The notes below the pieces were generated by a model that worked only from the letters and a program-made list of their open reading frames with translations, did no database searches and was not told the DNA's origin. From Drosophila persimilis (Eukaryota > Arthropoda > Insecta > Diptera > Drosophilidae): a stretch of 64,000 bases of DNA. The position numbers and the translations under genes are program-made. Positions 57,409-64,000 of this stretch are shown here, piece by piece. The stretch is from the NCBI RefSeq assembly GCF_003286085.1, contig NW_020825313.1:1116001-1180000 (forward strand). The letters run 5' to 3'. Each line of letters begins with the position of its first letter. The first letter of the stretch is position 1.

Positions 57409-57413
57409 ATTAT
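57409..57413. repeat. BEL target-site duplication, right copy
   Basis: ATTAT, identical to 50523-50527. Confidence 0.85.
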
Positions 57414-58478
57414 GACAAATAGCAGTATTGAGCTTACATGTAATACATTATTTAATCGCGTATTTTCTATTACGATTTCTTTGGTTTGCAAATAAGACAA
57501 TGGTTTAATTTTCGTTACGTTATTGTTTATGTATATGCTTTGTGCAAATTCTGGTATTGCGTTAGATATTAAGAATTCATTTAATTGAACACTGCAATTA
57601 TGTATTTTTATTAATGCGTTGCCTTCTACTTTTATTTCTTGGTTTAGGCAATCTTGGTTTAATATGGTTTTTGGTAATTTCCAAGTTAACAATATATTGG
57701 GTTCTATGAAACTTATTTGAAAGTTTTGGTGTGTTTTGGTGTATGGACATTTTGTTGCTATTTGTTTGACTATTCCTGATATACATTCGTCATTTATTTT
57801 TCGTTTTGATTCTTTCTCATATACCTCGTTTTCTAGAACGTAATAATTCTTTTGCGTTAGGTCAGTGAGAATGTTATTGTCTTCATCTGGTTATGGGTCA
57901 ATATTAAGTATAGGAATATTTCTGATCTCTCGTGGGATGTTGGAAAATATTAGTATGTTTTGATATTTAATAATTTCTCTGAATCGATGTGTTTCAGGTA
58001 ATCCTGCCTTAATAATTTTGGATTAAAAATCCCTAATCTTGTTAGCTGCATGCCTAATTCAATATCCTCTATGTACTCAGTAATATGTTGAAGGTTAAAT
58101 ATTAGTATTTCGAATTGCTTATTTCTATCATTATCCTTGTTTAATTTATTGACAACTTCTATGCCAGAATTTACTGCTTGAAGTTTAATTCGTTAGCTTG
58201 AACACTGTGGCTAGCCAGATTGTCTATTTTCCCTTTCCCTAGATCGACTTCATCATCTTTTATCGTTCCAAATAGATATTTATAAATTGTGCCTATTGCG
58301 TTTAAAAGGCCTCTTGTTTCTTTTGGCTATTTTTATGCCGTTGAATTCACGTTGAAATTTCTCGACTAAATATTGAACTTGGATTACGTTATTAAATTGG
58401 GTTGCCTGGTCTATCTCTATATTCTTTCCGGCAGACTGTAGGACGGTGAACATTAGTAAGATTATAATCTTAATCATC
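57414..58478 (-). pseudogene. errantivirus env, N-terminal and middle piece
   Basis: From the ATG at 58478 there is a short hydrophobic signal-like stretch, then a charged region up to the basic cleavage-type site KRNKR near 58320 followed by GLLNAIG in another frame, the hallmark of insect errantivirus/baculovirus-F-like fusion proteins. Later parts (57414-57692) include cysteines and the beginning of the membrane anchor. Multiple stops and frameshifts between 57700 and 58320 make it non-functional. Env would mediate particle attachment and fusion. Confidence 0.78.
58471..58478. repeat. I-element target-site duplication, left copy
   Basis: TTAATCAT, matched at 63651-63658. It contains the env start codon (CAT on the + strand). 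Confidence 0.8.
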
Positions 58479-58671
58479 AGTGCCAGTCTAGACTTCGTCA
58501 AGTAAAGACGCGCCAGCAGCTAAACAACAGCAAACGCAAATCTATCGACAAAATCCACACATAAAAACATTCAAGTGCACAAAGCAAATTCCAAAAAAGC
58601 CAATAACAAACACACCAAGTGAACAGTTACAAATCTAAGTGAAGCGGACAGAAGCCCAAGCTCGAGCGCAA

Positions 58672-59482
58672 TGTCGCGACCACCAGACCCAAAATTGCTC
58701 ACACAGAGGGACAAAACAGCTTTCTCAGAACAAAAATACATATCAATATACAGAAAAGATAACAAATCTTTCGAAAACACCTCCCCTTTTATAATAAAAA
58801 AAAAGTCATAGACTGCCAGTGTTGCGGTGAAGAAAACTCGGTTAAAAAAATCAGAGACGCATCACTACTAGTCAAAACAAAATGAAACAGCCCAGGCTAC
58901 TAGACTTATGAAAATCACCAAATTCCACGACTTCGAAGTAATAGCAACCGAACACAAAACTCTAAACTTCTCCCAAGGGGTAATCTACTCCAACGACTTG
59001 CGGAACATTGATATAGACGAAATCAAAAAAGAACTCAAACCTCAAAAAGTCATTGACACAACCAAAATACTCAAACAGAAAGACAACTTACTCCATGAAA
59101 CCGTCCATGACTCATCATCGTCACATGCGACACACCAACTCTACCTCAACATTTAATGATCGGTTACCAACAAGTGAAGTACGTCCTCAAACGCCTGGCC
59201 CCCTTAAATGCCACAACTGCCAAAAATACGGCCACCCTTCTAAATACTGCAGATCCCCAAAGATCTGTACTAACTGCTCAGAAGTACACCCTGCCAAAGT
59301 TTTGCAGAAACTGCAAATTCAACACCGACATTCAGAATAACAATTGCCCAGAGTTCCTCAAACAAAAAGAAATCACAATAATCAAAACAATCGAAAAAGT
59401 AGATTTCACTACCGCAAAGAAAATTTACCCCCAACGGAACTCCCATCAATTCACACCATACGCTGAAGTAGCCCGTCATTAA
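58672..59482 (+). pseudogene. I-clade ORF1 (gag-like, CCHC)
   Basis: It starts MSRPPDPKLLTQRDKTAFSE and meets a stop near 58810 after a probable frameshift in an A-run. Later frames give FHDFEVIATEHKTLNFSQGV and three CCHC-type clusters (CHNCQKYGHPSKYC, CTNCSEVHP, CRNCKFN..NCPEF), then QFTPYAEVARH. This is the usual I-factor ORF1 layout, an RNA-chaperone nucleocapsid-like protein. At least three frame breaks make it non-functional. Confidence 0.8.
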
Positions 59483-59801
59483 CAACCAAAACCTCATAAC
59501 ATTGAAACACAATCACACAAAATAAGACCAATTAAAGACTACCGCTAAAAATACCAAACACCAAAATACCAAATGCCAAAACTATCTAAGATTATGACCG
59601 TAAACTCAGAAGCCAGACTAAGGAAAAAGATAAACTTAACCTGGTTGCCAAACAACTCAAAGACAAAGATAAAACTGAAAAAAATAAGACAAAATAAGAA
59701 ATAAAAAATAATGCATTAGCAAACAAAATTTACAGCGAAGACGATCTTTAAATATCAGCCCAAACTAGTAATTATCACTAAGCCCTAGCACTAAGAAAAA
59801 A
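59483..59801 (+). other. I-element spacer between ORF1 and the DINE-1
   Basis: A-rich continuation of the I-element ORF1 end and ORF1/ORF2 interval; no domain recognised. Confidence 0.5.
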
Positions 59802-60873
59802 CGAGGGGGAATGTTGTGAGTTGCTGCGGACACCGCAACTCTACAGTTATACCCGATACTAAGTCAGTATGGCTCTCCTACTGCAGACGCCGCTAATATT
59901 AAGCGACACCACAAAGAGTGCGTGCGAGAGCCAGTGCAAATTGATTTGTTCCTTTTGTCTATAAAAATGATCCGATCTGATCCAGATTCAGCAATCTGAT
60001 AGATATGGTCGCTATCTATGATTCTGCGTTTTCAGTTTTCTCGAATCTGCAATATTGTGGATGCAACAGATTTTCGTCCTTTGTGGGGGCGGAAGGGGGT
60101 GGGGCGAAATTTTGAGATATACGTTTTATAGTGAGAGTGCGGATACCAAATTTGGTTACTCTAGCGTTAATAGTCTCTGAGATTTGTGAATATCCCCAGA
60201 TTTTCGTCCTTTGCGGGGGCGGAAGGGGGTGTGTCGAAATTTTGAAACAAACTCGTCTCGGTCCGATATATTAGGAGTCTGGATACCAAATTTGGTTGCT
60301 CTAGCTTTTATAGTCTCTTAGATCTAGGCGCTAATGTTTTACTCTAAGCAAAGCCGCCTATGCTACGTGTGTGTTAGAGAGAGACAGGGCCAGAAAAAAT
60401 GAAATTGTTTTCTTGATTCTGGCTATAATAATAATACGATCCAATCCAATAATGATACGATTCTGCAGTCTAAAAAATATGGTCATTCTCTACGATTCTG
60501 CGTTTTTAGTTTTATCGTATCTTTAAAAATGTGGATGCCACAGATTTTCGTTCTTTGTGGGGGCGGAAGTGGGCGGGGCGAAGTATTGAAATATTTTTGT
60601 AGCAGTGACATATCACAGAAGTCTGGATCCGAAACATCGTTGCTCTAGCTCTTATAGTCTTTGAGCACTAGGCGCTGAAGGGGGCGGACAGACGGACGGA
60701 CGGACAGACGGGCAGACGGACAGACAGACATGGCTCAATCGACTCGGCTATTGATGCTGATCAAGAATATATATACTTTATGGGGTCAGAAACGATTCCT
60801 TCTGGACGTTACACACATCCACTTTTACCACAAATCTAATATACCCCAATACTCATTTTGAGTATCGGGTATA
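59802..60873 (-). mobile_element. DINE-1 nested in the I element
   Basis: It runs from CGAGGGGGAATGTTGTGAG (3' hairpin end, reversed) to AGTATCGGGTATA (5' end, reversed); 1072 bp. The hairpin GTTGCTGCGGACACCGCAAC and microsatellite are present. Confidence 0.9.
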
Positions 60874-60898
60874 AAAACACTACTCCCACTAACATATA

Positions 60899-63520
60899 TT
60901 GCTCAAAATAATCCAATGGAACATCCACGAATACAAGAATTATTATATAGAACTACAATCACTCATGAAATTCCACAACCCTCAAATTATTGCATTACAG
61001 GAAACTCACATAACGAACCCCATCTCACTCCCAATCCCAATTAACTTTAGACTATACTGCAACAACAACCCCACAAATGTTTCGGTGGCACAGCTCTCCT
61101 CATTCACAACTGCCATACCCAAATTCAACTCAACTCAGACTTTGACGCAATAGGCGTCACCATAAGGTCCAAATCAAATCTCAATATCATATCCGCCTAC
61201 ATCTGTCCTAACAAATCCTTCAACACCCGTAACCTCCAAAACGTTCTCACCCCGGCAAACGACCACACCATTGTCCTTCAACAGCTGGCACCCTTACTGG
61301 GGCTCACCTAAGGCCAACTGCAGAGGAAAAACAATAGTCTCATTCCTAGACCGCTCGAACTTCATCCTACTAAATGATAATACTCCTACCCACTTCTCAA
61401 CACACAATACATTTACCCACATCGATCTCTCACTTGCAACATCCAGAATTGGTCCAGAGATCTTCTGGGAAGCTTCTCTTCAGGAAGCATACAGCCCGCT
61501 TCATCTCCACAACTCAATCAAATAACAACGTCAATAGAGAAGCCGTCCTAATAAAAAAAATACTTATCCAAAGTGCCCACCTCTCTATCCCACAAAACCC
61601 CACCTTCTCTCTCACCCGCACTGTTCCCTGGTGGAAAAAACACCTCACAGTCATCTCGCTGGATTTCACCAAAGCCTTCGACAGAATTGGTATTCACACT
61701 GTAATAAACCAACTAAAAAAATGGAAAGTAGGGCCACGAATTCCCCAAGGCTCCCCTATTTCCGTTATCCTTTTCCTCATAGCTTACAACTTACTCACCG
61801 ATATCATCTCCCTCCACAAACAAATCAAATTTTGCGCTTACGCCGACGACTTCCACCTACTCATCAATCACAACAAACAAAAAAGTCTCACAACTAACAT
61901 CCAAACAATATTTAACCAAATAGACGACTGGTACAATCACTCAGGCTCAATCCTCTCTAAGGAAAAATCCCAGCTCCTTCTTTATATATGCCGCAAACAC
62001 AACTGCAAACCCAAGATACTCACCGGTGGCACAACCATCCAAGCTACCGACACACTCAGAATCCTAGGGCTCACAATCAACACTAATTACAATTGGATCA
62101 TTCACATCAACAAACTCAAAATTGACCTTGCAAAGCCACTAGGCATTATCAAACACCTGTCTTCATTTAAATATAACTGCCACACCTCATCATTAGTGCA
62201 CATCATAAAATCCATAATCATTTCCAAAACAGATTTCTGCCTTCCCATATATGGATTTGCTCCCAAATCCCAACTTAACCACCTAAAAACCATCCTAAAT
62301 ACAGCAATAAGCAATAAGAGCCGCCCTTGGAGCATTCCGTACCACCCCCATGAATAATATGCTAGCTGAAACCAACATCTTCACCATTGAAAGCAAACGA
62401 GACTACCTAACCGGGAAAATCTCCAAAAACCTCATCCATGGTAAATCCACCCCCCTAAATACCGTTACCAAAACCCATAAAAGAAAACACCGACTTCTCA
62501 GCACGGTAGACAGAGTCATTCAAGTGTCCCAAAAACACCTCATCCCGTTTTCCCCAATCAGAACCTCCACATCCAAAAAATTCAACATCCTTACCATCCA
62601 CAAATCAACAAACATCAACCTCTCCAATCACAACAAAAACACTACCCCTACTATAGTCTTCCACCAACTTTTCCACTCTATCAAATCAGCTCTTACCAAA
62701 CACAACTTCCTTTACACAGACGGCTCCAAAGCCGGGGGCATTACCAGCTACTGTATAACAAACGAGTCAGCAGTAAAAAAAACTGGATTGCTGCCAGCAT
62801 ACTCATCTGTACTCTCCAGCGAAATAATTGCAATACACGAAGTCATCTTAATAACTCGAAATAAACGTGGAAAATATGCTATCTGCACCGATCCCCTCTC
62901 CTCTATCACCTCAATTAGGAACCCCAACAATCACTCCTACTACGCCTCCTCGATCAGAAACTTATTATCCACCCACTTCCCTTAGATCCTAATAATCTGG
63001 ATACCCAGTCACATAGGCATAAAAGGCAAAGAATTTGCGGACTCTACAGCCAAGATGAACGCCAAATTTCCCCTCATTTACACCCCAAACCACAACTCTT
63101 CCGACATTGCACACTTCCTAAAAAAATACTTCAATCCAAACAAACTGACCTCCTCACAAACACCTCTACATGGTACCAACAAAATAACAGGATCGCTACC
63201 AATAACACCCCACGCAAAAACAATATCCTTAATAGAAAGCACCAGGTCATATTTAATAGACTGAGACTGGGCCACACCAAGCTGACCAACGCCCACTACA
63301 TTGACAAAACATTTCCCAGCACATGTTCATTGTGCCACAACGCTTACATAGACTTACGACACACACTATACACCTGTCCCTCACTCTCACCAGGAAAGGT
63401 GAGGTCCCTATCATTTAATAACAACGACCCCATGCAACTTATCGCAAACCCCACCAACTCAAATTCCAAAATTATCCTCAAATTCCTACAAACCGCAAAT
63501 ATCCTTCACAATATATAACC
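60899..63520 (+). pseudogene. I-clade ORF2 (endonuclease, RT, RNase H), broken
   Basis: The endonuclease start reads LKIIQWNIHEYKNYYIELQ, then QIIALQETHI; later HIDLSLATSRI. The next frame runs from the endonuclease end straight to ISLDFTKAFDRI, so the fingers of RT are deleted. GSPISVILFLIAYNLL and the catalytic CAYADDFHLL follow. The RNase H has LYTDGSKAGG, SSEIIAIHEV and IPSHIGIKGKEFAD, with a stop near 62983. A CSLCHNAYIDLRHTLYTC motif ends it. Several frame breaks; no activity expected. Confidence 0.85.
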
Positions 63521-63650
63521 GAACATACTGTAAATGAATACCCATCCCAACATCTTTGTAAATATGTATAAAAGCTGACCCAATTACCCTAGAGCTTAAG
63601 GCCTCAGTAGCTATAGCTCCAACTCCTCTTAATATTTAGTTTTAATAATG

Positions 63651-63658
63651 TTAATCAT
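63651..63658. repeat. I-element target-site duplication, right copy
   Basis: TTAATCAT, as at 58471-58478. Confidence 0.8.
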
Positions 63659-64000
63659 GTTGTAGCTCCAGATTCCCAGTACTCTCTTCGGGTAGTCTGC
63701 AATTATCATATTTACTTTTATTAGATTTTTTTTCTTTTGATTTTCGTTTTATAGTGGGTGATTTTCCTCCCTCTATTTTTCTCTTCAAAGTGCTTTCCGT
63801 CTACTTGCCGAATTTCCCCTGTTCTTTTGAACGGATTGGTTGATTTGTTTTAACTAGGGGTGCACTCTTGTAGCGTGTGTCTACTTCAAAGTCGATTCTA
63901 TCGTTATTCAAATAATTGATCTTCCTAACTTTATTCAGTTGGGTGTTATAATCTGGTAGTCCGGCGTACAGGAAGATATCAGCTGGGGATCTTTTTGTAG
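63659..64000 (-). pseudogene. errantivirus integrase C-terminus and pol-env junction
   Basis: From the right edge the minus strand reads [20 protein letters not shown] and a basic tail ending GKFGK before a stop near 63800, the usual end of errantivirus pol. About 140 bp of pol-env junction follow, up to the I-element insertion at the env start. The catalytic core lies outside the window. Confidence 0.65.

Larger units (their letters stand above)
58479..63650 (+). mobile_element. I-clade LINE, internally deleted, with nested DINE-1
   Basis: It starts CAGTGCCAGTC (I factors begin CAGT) and ends TTTTAATAATG (TAA-type tail), with TTAATCAT on both sides. Contents: 5' UTR, ORF1 with CCHC knuckles, DINE-1, ORF2 with endonuclease, RT, RNase H and a Cys/His end, and a 3' UTR. 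Without the DINE-1 it is about 4.1 kb, shorter than the 5.4-kb I factor. Frameshifts are frequent. Confidence 0.85.
49846..64000 (-). mobile_element. errantivirus (gypsy-type endogenous retrovirus), nested host element
   Basis: Its pieces on the minus strand are: integrase C-terminus (63659-64000), env N-terminal and middle part (57414-58478), env C-terminus (50405-50527) and 3' LTR (49846-50341). The interruptions are a BEL element and an I-type LINE, each with a target duplication. The errantivirus continues past the right window edge. env contains stops and frameshifts, so this is an old, inactive copy. Confidence 0.85.

Overview
The window looks like transposon-rich (heterochromatic or low-recombination) DNA from a Drosophila, most likely of the obscura group. 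That placement rests on recall of repeat families: DINE-1 elements of the 'TATACCCGATACTCAAAATG ... CCCCCTCG' type plus LOA, I, Jockey, BEL, Ty3/gypsy and errantivirus elements. No database search was possible. Only one cellular gene is recognised with confidence: the 3' end of dynamin (shibire, shi) on the + strand. Four exons at 4890-5653, separated by introns of about 60 bp, encode the GTPase effector domain and most of the proline-rich tail. The last coding exon lies at 41520-41670, after an intron of about 35.9 kb. All visible splice sites keep the reading frame, so this is not a processed pseudogene. Upstream exons would lie left of the window.

Layout. 1-4889: upstream shi intron with a LOA-clade LINE fragment and DINE-1 pieces. 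4890-5653: shi exons. 5654-41519: the giant intron. It holds, in order: a decayed ORF of an uncharacterised transposase-like family (6230-7329, -); a Ty3/gypsy element with long LTRs, each LTR carrying the same DINE-1 (7330-14917, -); a Jockey-like remnant (14975-16310, -); a nearly complete LOA-clade LINE with a TTAGG-like tail (16431-about 22030, -); a rearranged LOA copy (22490-23880, -); three DINE-1 copies (23885-27500); a decayed BEL/Pao element (27510-about 30655, -); a fold-back-like region (30810-32935); LOA-like scraps; another DINE-1; and then AT-rich DNA with several small inverted-repeat elements. 41520-41670: last shi exon.

42000-49845 is mostly AT-rich, with old DINE-1s, a collapsed LTR element carrying a SAP domain, a perfect-TIR MITE and one small membrane-protein-like ORF on the - strand.

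49846-64000 is a nest: an errantivirus (gypsy-type endogenous retrovirus, - strand) broken by a young BEL element (50528-57408, matching 5-bp target duplications, LTRs differing at one of 307 positions) and by an I-type LINE (58479-63650, matching 8-bp duplications), which itself contains a DINE-1 (59802-60873). No RNA genes, CRISPR arrays or bacterial-type signals were seen. Coordinates of decayed elements are approximate unless a repeat boundary is cited.
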